Below, piece after piece: positions 7,388 through 16,302 of a DNA stretch of 64,000 nt. The stretch's first letter is position 1, and each line of letters begins with the position of its first letter. The DNA comes from an uncultured Bacteroidaceae bacterium (lineage in GTDB: Bacteria > Bacteroidota > Bacteroidia > Bacteroidales > Bacteroidaceae). The notes under the pieces were generated by a model. It was not told the DNA's origin. It was given only the letters and a program-made list of their open reading frames with translations, and made no database searches. The stretch spans positions 1 through 64,000 of the forward strand of contig CAKQRW010000009.1 in assembly GCA_934271655.1 (NCBI GenBank). Direction: 5' to 3'. The position numbers were made by a program, and so were the translations under genes.

Positions 7388-9601
7388 ATGTACAACTTAG
7401 AAGAACTGAATAAAAAAAGCAACGAGGAACTTCAAGCCATAGCAAGACAAATGAACATAGGTGGAGCGGACAAAATGGATGACGCTACACTTAGGCTGAC
7501 CATCCTCGACGAGCAGGCCTCCAACTACGCATCGTCTTCTAAAGACAACAAGCAGATGCGCAAACGTTCCCGAAACAATGGAAAAAGCACAGACAAGGCC
7601 TATTCAGCCAACCAAGACAAGAAAAAAAAATTAGATAGCAACATGACTACTACTAAAGATGAATCTATCTATGCAGCACCCGCTGACGAGGAGAAGACAA
7701 CGCCGGCACCTGCACAGGATGCTGCTGCACCTGCTCCTAAAAAGCGCGGACGCAAGCCTAAGGCACAGGCTGAAGCTGAAGCTGAAGCAGAAACAGCTAC
7801 AGAAGAACCCGCCAACGCAAGCGACGAAGCCTCGGCTCCTAAAAAGCGCGGACGCAAGTCGAAGGCTCAGCTGGAAGCGGAAGCAGCGGCAGCAGCCGAA
7901 CTGGGCATTGACATGCCTGTAAGAAAACGCGGACGCAAGTCGAAAGCTCAGCTGGAGGCGGAAGCGGCCATAGCAGAAAAGCTGGCCATGGAAGCTAACG
8001 CTAAAGCAAAGGCCGAAAGCGAAGACCAAGCAACAGACTCCACACAAGAGACAGACAACGACAACCAAAGAGAGGACGCTGCTCAAGAGAAGAAAATGAA
8101 TGCACAGCAGCTCACATCCGACTTCATCATCCTTGAGGACATTCCGGATGAGTCTATTTATTACAAGGATGAACCTGCATACCAGGGATACCAAAGCCAC
8201 TATGCGGCAAACAATGCTCCATATCATAATGCGCCACAAAACAACAACGCGCAAGCATACAACGGCAACGCTGCATATGGCAACAACAATGCGCAGGCAT
8301 ACAACAACAACGCTGCATACGGCAACAATGCGCAGGCATACAACAACAACGCTGCATACGGCAACAACGCGCAAGCTTACAACGGCAACGCTGCATACGG
8401 CAATGGCCCAGCCTACCACAATACAGAAAACGCTGCAATGCAGATGCCTGTGCCAAGCACAGAAATTCCCAAACCACAATACAACTTTGACAACATCATC
8501 CGAGTGAGCGGCGTGCTCGAAACCATAGACAACTACGGTTTCCTGCGCAGCAGCGACTACAATTACCTGCCATCACCCGACGATGTATATGTCAACCTGC
8601 AGCAGATAAAGCACTACGGACTGAAGACAGGCGATGTCGTGGACGGATATGTGCGACCTCCAAAGGAGGGCGAGCGCTTCTTCCCACTGGCAAGCATCGA
8701 GCTCATCAACGGATGCCAGCCCAATGTGGTGCGCGACAGAGTGGGATTCGAATTTCTCACACCACTCTTCCCTGACGAGAAATTCAACCTCACACGCCAA
8801 GGCAACGCCTCACGCTCATCACGCGTGGTAGACCTCTTCGCGCCTATAGGAAAAGGACAGCGCGCACTCATCGTGGCACAGCCAAAGACGGGTAAGACAA
8901 TGCTGATGAAAGACATTGCCAACTCAATAGCAGCCAACCATCCCGAGGCCTACCTCATGATGCTGCTCATAGACGAGCGACCAGAGGAAGTGACAGACAT
9001 GGCACGCACGGTAAACGCTGAGGTCATCTCAAGCACATTCGATGCGCCAGCCGAGAACCACGTGAAGATAGCAGGACTGGTGCTTGAGAAAGCCAAGCGC
9101 ATGGTGGAATGCGGACACGATGTGGTCATATTCCTCGACTCTATCACACGACTGGCACGCGCCTACAACACCGTGTCGCCTGCCTCAGGCAAGGTGCTCT
9201 CTGGAGGTGTGGATGCCAATGCGCTCCACAAGCCAAAACGCTTCTTCGGAGCCGCGCGCAATATAGAGAACGGAGGGTCTCTCACCATCATAGCCACTGC
9301 TCTCATAGACACCGGCTCAAAGATGGACGAGGTCATCTTCGAGGAATTCAAGGGTACGGGCAACATGGAACTTCAGCTCGACCGCACTCTTGCCAACAAG
9401 CGCATCTTCCCTGCTGTCAATCTTTCAGCCTCGTCAACACGCCGTGAAGACCTGCTGCAAGACCAAACTACTCTCAACAGAATGTGGGTGCTGCGCAACC
9501 ATATTGCCGACATGACAGCCACAGAGGCCATGGACTTTGTCTCCAAGCAGATAGACAAGACCAAGAACAACGAGGAGTTTCTTCTCAGCATGAACGGATA
9601 A
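7388..9601 (+). CDS. rho: Transcription termination factor Rho with a long disordered insertion
   Basis: Rho is the hexameric RNA helicase that ends transcription. Of 737 residues, 1-45 form the N-terminal helical domain; the RNA-binding cold-shock domain begins near 370 (IRVSGVLETIDNYGFLR), and the ATPase has Walker A PKTGKT and Walker B VVIFLDSITRLARAYN. Between them lie about 310 inserted residues: three AT-hook-like KRGRK(P/S)K cores near 119-125, 153-159 and 180-186 within Ala/Glu-rich coils, an acidic patch, then Asn/Ala/Tyr repeats at 283-340. A comparable disordered insertion in Bacteroides thetaiotaomicron Rho is known to support condensate formation. The start at 7388 (MYNLEELNKKS) fits the family; the ATG at 7349 is rejected. 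Confidence 0.96.
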   Translation: MYNLEELNKKSNEELQAIARQMNIGGADKMDDATLRLTILDEQASNYASSSKDNKQMRKRSRNNGKSTDKAYSANQDKKKKLDSNMTTTKDESIYAAPADEEKTTPAPAQDAAAPAPKKRGRKPKAQAEAEAEAETATEEPANASDEASAPKKRGRKSKAQLEAEAAAAAELGIDMPVRKRGRKSKAQLEAEAAIAEKLAMEANAKAKAESEDQATDSTQETDNDNQREDAAQEKKMNAQQLTSDFIILEDIPDESIYYKDEPAYQGYQSHYAANNAPYHNAPQNNNAQAYNGNAAYGNNNAQAYNNNAAYGNNAQAYNNNAAYGNNAQAYNGNAAYGNGPAYHNTENAAMQMPVPSTEIPKPQYNFDNIIRVSGVLETIDNYGFLRSSDYNYLPSPDDVYVNLQQIKHYGLKTGDVVDGYVRPPKEGERFFPLASIELINGCQPNVVRDRVGFEFLTPLFPDEKFNLTRQGNASRSSRVVDLFAPIGKGQRALIVAQPKTGKTMLMKDIANSIAANHPEAYLMMLLIDERPEEVTDMARTVNAEVISSTFDAPAENHVKIAGLVLEKAKRMVECGHDVVIFLDSITRLARAYNTVSPASGKVLSGGVDANALHKPKRFFGAARNIENGGSLTIIATALIDTGSKMDEVIFEEFKGTGNMELQLDRTLANKRIFPAVNLSASSTRREDLLQDQTTLNRMWVLRNHIADMTATEAMDFVSKQIDKTKNNEEFLLSMNG
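8234..8407 (+). repeat. In-frame repeats coding the Asn/Ala/Tyr stretch of Rho
   Basis: About four copies of a 39-45 base unit encode variants of NNAQAYNNNAAYGN at Rho residues 283-340. Copies are nearly identical at the DNA level (cgcaagcatacaac, gctgcatacggcaac), so copy number could change by slippage while staying in frame. Confidence 0.85.
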
Positions 9602-9656
9602 CTCACCCCCAAACAGGACATAGGCTGCCAGAGAAGCAGGACATATCTAAACAAAT

Positions 9657-9709
9657 AAAAAGACATGCGCGTGAAAGGATTCAGTTTCCTTTCACGCGCA
9701 TGTCTTTTT
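9657..9709 (+). terminator. Strong intrinsic terminator after rho, probably bidirectional
   Basis: A perfect 19-bp stem (9661-9679 with 9687-9705) has a 7-base loop and is flanked by A4 on the left and T6 on the right, so it can stop rho on the plus strand and the DUF4369 gene on the minus strand. Confidence 0.93.
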
Positions 9710-9729
9710 TTCTCTATTCTACTCATGCT

Positions 9730-9827
9730 TACGGTTCACGCATAGCCTTGCTTCGATGCTGCCGAACGTCGCTGTGTCCGTGCCCACACTGAGGACGTAC
9801 GGTTCACGCATAGCCTTGCTTCGATGC
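9730..9827. repeat. 30-bp direct repeat, two copies 68 bp apart
   Basis: Identical 30-base copies at 9730-9759 and 9798-9827 are separated by 38 bases of unrelated sequence. The second copy ends one base before the stop codon of the minus-strand DUF4369 gene. The shared core is acggttcacgcatagcc. Confidence 0.92.
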
Positions 9828-9828
9828 G

Positions 9829-10536
9829 CTACCTTATACTGTCGCACATGGCCATATAGTCCTTCACCTCCTTGTGTTTCCTGAAATTTTCTGGAGCATG
9901 ACTATATATCTCATCAATCTGGGGAGTGGTTGTAGGATACCCATACTGGCTGGCAGCGTTGTCACACAAGACCATGAAATAAGTCAGTCCAAGCACATTG
10001 TCAAAATTGTCCATGACAAACTTAGTCTCCAGCTTATCCACATTCATGCGGAGAGCCGCCTCTTCCTCACCAAGCTTGCAGAGAATCTCGTCATAGTCAT
10101 AACCATCAAGAATCATCTCACTTTCCTTGCGAGGCAACTCACGCAGCATGTACATAAGCGAGTCGCGCTTGCTCATGAAAGCATAAAACCTGTCATTGAG
10201 CGGGGTACCCTCCACCTTCATGGCATTGTTCAGGTCTATGACACGTATATTTCCCTCTTCAAGTATGATCGGGATGTTATCTCCGTTCTTGCCAAAAAAC
10301 ATACGCACGCACATCACCGAATCGACTGAGCCCGACATACTGAAGGCTCCATGCACTATCTTGCACGAATCTACCGCCTTGTCGGAGTTCAAGTCCATAG
10401 AGCGCAGGTACACCATGTCTCCATCATAAAAAGATTGTATTGACGTGCCTGTTATGCTATAATTGCTCGAACACGCCGACAGCAGCATCGCCACGAGCAT
10501 TATCACACACACCGCCCCTTTGCTTACATTGTTCAT
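9829..10536 (-). CDS. DUF4369-domain lipoprotein
   Basis: The 235-residue product has a lipobox ending LLSAC at residue 22. Residues about 25-130 fit the DUF4369 pattern (strands such as YDGDMVYLRSMD, VHGAFSMSGSVDS, IILEEGNIRVID, EGTPLNDRFYAFM), which in Bacteroidota is usually the N-terminal part of TlpA-like thioredoxins. No thioredoxin domain or CxxC follows; the remaining about 100 residues are helical. It may be a stand-alone sensor or chaperone of the envelope. It has its own well-formed promoter and shares the bidirectional terminator with rho. Confidence 0.8.
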   Translation of the reverse strand: MNNVSKGAVCVIMLVAMLLSACSSNYSITGTSIQSFYDGDMVYLRSMDLNSDKAVDSCKIVHGAFSMSGSVDSVMCVRMFFGKNGDNIPIILEEGNIRVIDLNNAMKVEGTPLNDRFYAFMSKRDSLMYMLRELPRKESEMILDGYDYDEILCKLGEEEAALRMNVDKLETKFVMDNFDNVLGLTYFMVLCDNAASQYGYPTTTPQIDEIYSHAPENFRKHKEVKDYMAMCDSIR

Positions 10537-10573
10537 CTATTACTGACTTTTAAGTTGTTTCTTTTTCTTATTG

Positions 10574-10604
10574 CAAATATATACAATAGAAAGGAGACTG
10601 CAAA
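10574..10604 (-). promoter_or_regulatory. Promoter of the DUF4369 gene
   Basis: On the minus strand TTTG (10601-10604) is followed after 19 bases by TATATTTG (10574-10581), an exact match to the Bacteroidota consensus spacing. The expected start of transcription leaves a leader of about 33 bases. Confidence 0.75.
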
Positions 10605-10977
10605 GAAAACACATTCGTTTTCGACATTCTTTACATAGATTTAAACAAAGTTCACGATTTTGCATCTGAAACGCATTATTTCAAATTTAGCAGCGGGTGC
10701 TTACTGGCGGCTATGAATACACAAGACCATTCGTCCACACCGGAAAACGACATATGGCCATGCTGGAATAAGCAAGCGCATGCGCTACTTGGGCTACTTT
10801 AGGAAAATTACAGAGCATCATGACTTTTTTCTGTCTATAGCCTATAATTGCGGCTTATGAATATAAGATATGATACATTTTGTTACATACATGATACATT
10901 ACGGCTTTAACTACAACATTATCGCAAATCTTAAAGTTTTTGATGCAAATGATGAAAACGATAAGCGTGAAAGTCCG
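10605..10977. other. Non-coding stretch, nothing recognised
   Basis: No plausible gene, RNA or repeat is visible. The right part is AT-rich with scattered tgatacat words (10869-10906). Confidence 0.5.
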
Positions 10978-11100
10978 TAACTTTGCATCAGTAAAAGAAA
11001 AGGAAAAAGTTAATAAAGCATAAATAGGTTAATAATTAGTTAGTTAGTTAATTAGTCAGGAAAATTCCCCTTCGAGATGAAGGGGAATTTTTTGTTTTTA
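10978..11100 (+). ncRNA. Candidate small RNA with its own promoter and terminator
   Basis: TAACTTTG at 10978-10985 fits the -7 box, though I find no TTTG at the proper distance upstream. About 75 bases later a perfect 12-bp stem (11061-11072 with 11080-11091, 7-base loop) is followed by a T-rich tract, a canonical terminator. The transcript of about 105 bases is purine-rich at first and then has repeated ttagttag words (11037-11054). It contains no open frame of note and no plus-strand gene follows, so it is not a leader. It may be a known Bacteroidota small RNA that I cannot name. Confidence 0.6.
11061..11099 (+). terminator. Intrinsic terminator of the candidate small RNA
   Basis: The 12-bp stem AAAATTCCCCTT/AAGGGGAATTTT with loop cgagatg is followed by a T-rich run. 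Confidence 0.88.
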
Positions 11101-11244
11101 GAAGGCTATGCATGCACCATGATTTGCACGCCATGCAATGGCATCCCTCAGGAATATCCGCTGCCACATTCCATCGTAATGCATGGCATCACGTATACGG
11201 ACTGAAAGCCTGGCAAGTGGAAACAGAAGGATAGCACTGCATAA

Positions 11245-11590
11245 GCCTATGGATAGCACATTTTCTCAAACAATCCCCATATAAGCCTTAATAAGTTCAT
11301 ATAGTACAAACCTATGGATAGCGCAGCACAAACCTATGGATAGCGCAGCACAAACCTATGGATAGCGCAGCATAAGCCTTAGGATAGCGTAGCACAAACC
11401 TTAGGATAGCGCAGCACAAACCTATGGATAGCGCAGCATAAGCCTTAGGATAGCACAGCATAAGCCTATGGATAGCACAGCACAAGCCTTAGGTCCCATC
11501 TACTCAAAACAATCCCCATATAGGCCTTTATAAGAATAGCGCAGCACATGCCTATGGATAGCACAGCACAAACCTTAGAATGGCGCCAAA
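11245..11590. repeat. 22-bp tandem array downstream of the HTCS gene
   Basis: Nine units start at 11311, 11333, 11355, 11377, 11399, 11421, 11443, 11465 and 11487, exactly 22 bp apart; two more start at 11551 and 11573 and a lone one at about 11247. The core alternates between cctatggatagc and ccttaggatagc. A separate direct repeat containing caatccccatata occurs at 11267-11297 and 11503-11535 and brackets the main array. The array lies about 100 bases past the stop of the minus-strand HTCS gene. Confidence 0.95.
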
Positions 11591-11687
11591 AGCATCTGAG
11601 CCACACACACCAATGCGCACAAAAAAGCCCGCAAGCTACATGCTTGCAGGCTCCTTTATATCCACGCCATCTATTTGGCTTATATCA

Positions 11688-14600
11688 TCACTTATCTTTC
11701 TCACGCTCCTGCTGGGCATTTTTCATATACTCTGTAGGAGTGATGCCATAGAGAGCCTTAAACGTGGCAGAGAACGTAGACAAGGACTTGAAGCCTGTGG
11801 CAACGCTCACCCCCGTGATGTCATACTTCTTCTCAGCCAGCAGTCGCGCTGCCTCCTTCACCCTCACATACTTGATGAAGTCGCGCGGAGACTGTCCTGT
11901 CATCTCCTTCAGCTTGCGGTAGAAATGCACGCGGCTCAGACCCACCATGTCGGCAATAGACTCAACTGAAATGTCAGAATTGTCCATATTCTCATTTATC
12001 ACTTTCATGATGCGCTTCATGAGGTGCTCGTCGCTTGACTCTATATGCACCTTGTCTATGCCTTCTTCCACATGCTTCTCGCCCTGGAACTTGCCATGCA
12101 GCATCTGGCGAGTCTTTATAAGCTGTAGAGCCCTTGAGCGCATCACGTCTATGCTGAAAGGCTTGGACATGTATGCGTCCGCTCCATTGGTGAAGCCTGC
12201 TATCCTGTTGGCATCATCGCCAAGAGCCGTCATGAGAATGACAGGAATCTGCACCGTAAGGTAGTTGGACTTCAGTTTCTGGCACAGTGTCATGCCATCC
12301 ATCACAGGCATCATGATGTCGCTTATCACCAGCTCGACCTTGTCAACATGCGCCATGACATAGTCCCAGGCCTCCTGACCGTTGCTGCAAGCCTTGATGG
12401 AGAAACTGTCGGACAGTTCGTTCTGCACATACATGCGGATGGACTCGTCGTCTTCCACAAGCACCACGGTATGGCGCTCGCCACTGGCAGGCACACATTC
12501 GTCCATGCAGCCGCCAGCCGCCTCCGCTACAGAAGGCTCGCACGCGCTTTTATCCGATGTGGCCACACCTGCATCTGCTGCATCATGGCCCTCATCGGCC
12601 GGAGCGTCGCCCGCGGCTTCCTCTGCCGTCACGGCCTCATCGGCAGCAGGCGCATCTGTGGCAGGCATCTCGTCATGGCTTTCCGTGTCGTCAGGTCCGC
12701 CTATCTCGCCAACAGGCATGTCGACACGGAAGAGCGAGCCTTTGCCTGCCGGATTGTTCTCCACCGTGACGGTGCCGTCGTGCAGCTGCACAAGCAACTG
12801 CACGAGATTGAGCCCTATGCCCGTGCCCACATAGCCGTTCTGCTGGCTCGACGAGTAGAAGCGCTTGAACACATCAGGCTTGTCCTCATCCTTGATGCCT
12901 ACGCCCGTGTCGCTGACACTTATGGTGTAGTGTCCGCCCTCCACATGCAGCTCCACCACTACCTCACCGCCATCGGGGGTGAACTTGAATGCGTTGGACA
13001 GCAGATTCATCATTATCTTGTCCAAGCTGCTCCTGTCGACAAGGACCACAGCCTCCTTCACATTGCTCACATAGCGGAAGGATATGTTTCTCTGCCGCGC
13101 ATTGGTGAGGAAGACATCGTAAAGATTATGTATGAAAGACACCACCTCGGTGTCGGTAGGGGCTATCTGGAACTTGCCCTGCTCTATCTTCCTCACATCC
13201 ATCATCTGGTTCACCAGACGAAGGATGCGCTTGGAATTGTCCTTTATGATGCTGTACATGTGCTGCCGCTCCCCGTCCTTGTCGATGCTTATGAGCTTCT
13301 CAAGAGGAGACATGATGAGGGTCATCGGCGTGCGTATCTCATGGCTGATGTTCATGAAGAACTGCATGCGCGCCTCATTTATCTGCTCGTCCTGTGCATG
13401 GCGCGCCTCAGCCTTCTTGGCCTCGTTGCGGCGCTTGTTGTACTTATAGAGCATATATCCTATAAGGACAGACAAGATGATGTAGACCAGCACAGCCCAT
13501 CCCGAAGCGTACCACGCAGGATGCACTATCACGGTCAGCACGCGCTCGTCGCTGACTGCGTTGAGAGCCACGGCGCGCAGGCGTATCTTGTTGACTCCAT
13601 AGCCCAGGTTCTCAAACACGAGCCTGTTGCCGTTCAGGCCATAGTTCACCCATTCACCGCCGTTGATGCTGTATTCGTAGGTCACATGCTGATTGTGCAG
13701 GCCTTCGATGCACAGCTCCAGCGTGAAATAGTTCTCCTTGTATGACAGGTTTATCCTTTCGCACTCGTCGAGTATGCCCGAGACCACCTCATAGCCATCA
13801 GACAGGTCGCCCTTGTGCACAGTCTTGCCTCCTACCGACACATCTACAAGTCGCAGGTGCCATTTGTTGTTCATGGCATGCAGTCCGTCAAGCTTGGCTC
13901 CATCGAAGTAGGTCAAGCCGCCTATGCCGCCGAAATAGCAATGGCGGCCTATGGTCAGCGAGGCAGCGCGGTTGAACTCATTGTCCTGCAATCCGTCCTC
14001 AAGGAAATAAGATGACATTTTGCCCGACTTCACGTCCATGCATGTCAGGCCTTTGCCTGTGCCTATCCAGAGCTTGTCGCCCTCAGAGGCAATAGACATC
14101 ACGCTATTGTTGGGCAGTCCGTCTGCCTTGGTGTAGAGGCGGTAAGTGTAATTGGCCGCGTTCATCTTGTAGAGTCCCTTGCTTGTGGCCACCCAGAGAG
14201 TCTTCTTGTCGGGTGAGAGCGCAAGCTGGTGCACAAACACTTTCTCCAGCACGCGCAGACTGGTGCGGGTGATGCGGCCTCCGCCATCGTGATAGCAGAG
14301 GGTCAGTCCGTCTGCCGTGCCCACATAAAGGAAGCCTCCCACCGGCATGATGGAGCACACGTAAGGGTTGCCGATGATGAGCGTGCCCTTAGCTCCCTGC
14401 GACCAGTCGGCCGTGTAGTGCTTCTGTTCGCGGTGCGCCAAGTCATAATAGTAGAAGCCGTTGCCCATGGTGGAGATCCAGTAGCAGCCAGGCTCGGCAG
14501 CCTTGCGCACCTCAAAGATGTGGTTTATCTCTGTTGACAGGCAGGTGAAGCGCCCTTTCTCCATCATCCACAGACCGTCGTTCCATGTGCCCAGCAGCAG

Positions 14601-15827
14601 GCCTCCATCACCTGTTCTGGACAAGGCCGTGAACGAGAGCGGCGTGCCTGCCGCATTCACTGGCGACATATGCTGTGAGGATGTGCCGTCGGCGGCCATG
14701 AAATAGAGGCCGTCATTGCATGTGGCTACCCACACATTGCCATCCTCAGCCTTCTCGATGGCAAATACCGAATTGTCGCCTATCGTGTTCTTTCCAAGTG
14801 ACAAGCGGCCTATGTACTCGAAAGGCGACTTGTTGTTGGACTTGAGCATCAAGCCGCGCCAGTACACGCCCACCCACACGTTGCCGAACGAATCGGCAAG
14901 CGCATCCTTCACATTGCTTGTGCCCATATTGAAGTCATTCACACGGATGACGCTCTGCAGCACCTTGCCGCTCCCCTCATCATAGGCGCGGAGACCGCTG
15001 CCGTCCGTGCATATGAACAGCCGTCCATCATTCCACGGACGCACGCATTCCACGTAGGCCCCGGCCTCGGCTGCGCTCACAACCTGGGAGAATGTGTTCT
15101 TCTTGCGGTCGTACACATACACGCCATCATTGTATGTCGATGCATACAGTCTGCCCGACGTGCTCTCGCACACATTCATCACGCCGTGCAGCATGGGATA
15201 ACACTCTTCTTTTCCTTTCACCCTGCGATAGAGCAGTCCTTTTCCTTCGCTACTGATGCACCATAATGCTCCACGCCTGTCCTTGTACAGCGACAGAGGC
15301 TGCAACTTCTCACGCCCAAACTGGTAATCGTCGGTAGAACGGATGCTATATGTGCCGTCAGCCAAACGGTACAGCACACCAGCGCCATAGCCTGCCGTAC
15401 AGACGACCAGCTTGCCCTTTGCCACCTCACACACACTTACTATATGAGGGGATATGGTGTCGCCGTTTATGCGGACAAACGGGGCTGGGAAGAACTTGTC
15501 TGTGGCGTAGTCGTATATCTGCGCTCCCTGGCCTGTACCCACGAAGACACGGCCTGGCTCATAGTCGAGCACACATGTCGTCTCGTCATGAATGAGCGAC
15601 ATGCTGTCACCCTCCACATGTTCGTACACATTAAACTTGATTCCATCATATCTATTCAAGCCATTCTGCGTCGTGATCCACACATTATGCCGCTTGTCCT
15701 CATAGATTTTGCGTATGCACGAGTTGGAAAGGCCCTGGCGCGATGTCAGGACTGTCACATTCTGCGCATGAATGGCGCACATGCATAGCACAAGCAGAAT
15801 TGTTGCTAAAAGAGTGTGTCTTTTCAT
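11688..15827 (-). CDS. Hybrid two-component system regulator (HTCS), probable xylan sensor
   Basis: A one-protein sensor and transcription factor of 1379 residues. After a signal peptide come periplasmic beta-propeller (Reg_prop) repeats such as IRKIYEDKRHNVWITTQNGL, a Y_Y_Y domain (about 690-765), one membrane helix (about 776-796), a histidine kinase with H829 (ISHEIRTP) and ATP-binding motifs (MNLLSNAFKF, DTGVGI, GTGIGL), a receiver domain with D1170 (ISDIMMPVMDG) and an AraC-type DNA-binding domain at the C-terminus. Residues about 1039-1117 form an unusual Ala/Asp/Glu-rich linker between kinase and receiver. HTCS proteins bind oligosaccharides released from a polysaccharide and switch on the neighbouring genes; here these are xylan-active enzymes. 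Confidence 0.95.
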   Translation of the reverse strand: MKRHTLLATILLVLCMCAIHAQNVTVLTSRQGLSNSCIRKIYEDKRHNVWITTQNGLNRYDGIKFNVYEHVEGDSMSLIHDETTCVLDYEPGRVFVGTGQGAQIYDYATDKFFPAPFVRINGDTISPHIVSVCEVAKGKLVVCTAGYGAGVLYRLADGTYSIRSTDDYQFGREKLQPLSLYKDRRGALWCISSEGKGLLYRRVKGKEECYPMLHGVMNVCESTSGRLYASTYNDGVYVYDRKKNTFSQVVSAAEAGAYVECVRPWNDGRLFICTDGSGLRAYDEGSGKVLQSVIRVNDFNMGTSNVKDALADSFGNVWVGVYWRGLMLKSNNKSPFEYIGRLSLGKNTIGDNSVFAIEKAEDGNVWVATCNDGLYFMAADGTSSQHMSPVNAAGTPLSFTALSRTGDGGLLLGTWNDGLWMMEKGRFTCLSTEINHIFEVRKAAEPGCYWISTMGNGFYYYDLAHREQKHYTADWSQGAKGTLIIGNPYVCSIMPVGGFLYVGTADGLTLCYHDGGGRITRTSLRVLEKVFVHQLALSPDKKTLWVATSKGLYKMNAANYTYRLYTKADGLPNNSVMSIASEGDKLWIGTGKGLTCMDVKSGKMSSYFLEDGLQDNEFNRAASLTIGRHCYFGGIGGLTYFDGAKLDGLHAMNNKWHLRLVDVSVGGKTVHKGDLSDGYEVVSGILDECERINLSYKENYFTLELCIEGLHNQHVTYEYSINGGEWVNYGLNGNRLVFENLGYGVNKIRLRAVALNAVSDERVLTVIVHPAWYASGWAVLVYIILSVLIGYMLYKYNKRRNEAKKAEARHAQDEQINEARMQFFMNISHEIRTPMTLIMSPLEKLISIDKDGERQHMYSIIKDNSKRILRLVNQMMDVRKIEQGKFQIAPTDTEVVSFIHNLYDVFLTNARQRNISFRYVSNVKEAVVLVDRSSLDKIMMNLLSNAFKFTPDGGEVVVELHVEGGHYTISVSDTGVGIKDEDKPDVFKRFYSSSQQNGYVGTGIGLNLVQLLVQLHDGTVTVENNPAGKGSLFRVDMPVGEIGGPDDTESHDEMPATDAPAADEAVTAEEAAGDAPADEGHDAADAGVATSDKSACEPSVAEAAGGCMDECVPASGERHTVVLVEDDESIRMYVQNELSDSFSIKACSNGQEAWDYVMAHVDKVELVISDIMMPVMDGMTLCQKLKSNYLTVQIPVILMTALGDDANRIAGFTNGADAYMSKPFSIDVMRSRALQLIKTRQMLHGKFQGEKHVEEGIDKVHIESSDEHLMKRIMKVINENMDNSDISVESIADMVGLSRVHFYRKLKEMTGQSPRDFIKYVRVKEAARLLAEKKYDITGVSVATGFKSLSTFSATFKALYGITPTEYMKNAQQEREKDK

Positions 15828-15835
15828 TTTATAAT

Positions 15836-15850
15836 GGGTCTGTCAGACCC
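15836..15850. promoter_or_regulatory. Palindrome just upstream of the HTCS start
   Basis: GGGTCTG-t-CAGACCC is a perfect 7+1+7 palindrome, 9-23 bases upstream of the HTCS ATG. It could be an operator for self-regulation or an RNA hairpin that covers the ribosome-binding region. Confidence 0.4.
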
Positions 15851-15896
15851 TTTCGTTTGTTTTATGTTAGCAATTATATTTAGTACAATAGGATTA

Positions 15897-15904
15897 CAAA
15901 GATA
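15897..15904 (-). promoter_or_regulatory. -7 box of the HTCS gene
   Basis: TATCTTTG on the minus strand, giving a leader of about 65 bases that includes the palindrome at 15836-15850. Confidence 0.5.
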
Positions 15905-16016
15905 GTTAAAAAATATATACGCCGAATCTTTTTCTGCAACAAAACCGCATTTTTCACGCTCAAATAAGAACTTTTATCATAAAAAGAATCCTTGCTGACA
16001 ATAAAAAGAGAATGAG

Positions 16017-16252
16017 TCTTCATCAAGAAAATGGAGTGTCATCATCAAGAAAATGGAGCGCCATCATCAAGATAGAGAGGTTTCATCATCAAGAAAGAGA
16101 GCTTTTCATCATCAAGAAAGAGAGCGCGTCATCATCAAAAAGAGAGCGTTTCATCATCAAAAAGAGAGTGCGTCATCATCAAAAAGAGGGCGCGTCATCA
16201 TCGAGAAAGAGAGTGCTTCATCATCAAAAAAAGAGAGCGCGTCATCATCCCG
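16017..16252. repeat. Tandem array of 22-24 bp units between the 1332-residue gene and the HTCS gene
   Basis: Units beginning tcatcatcaa start near 16017, 16039, 16061, 16083, 16106, 16129, 16151, 16173, 16195, 16218 and 16242. Most steps are 22 bases and some are 23 or 24. Each unit continues with an agaaagagagcg-type purine stretch. The open frames across it are only a by-product of the repeat. The flanks 15905-16016 and 16253-16302 show nothing else. Confidence 0.92.
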
Positions 16253-16302
16253 CAGGACTTTTGGCGCACTCTCCTTTATAGAGATTTCACTTTTTTCTGA
16301 AG

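Noticed and set aside
12348..13745. 465-residue plus-strand frame
   Set aside because: It is antisense to the HTCS kinase region and shows only shadow composition (His/Leu/Val-rich).
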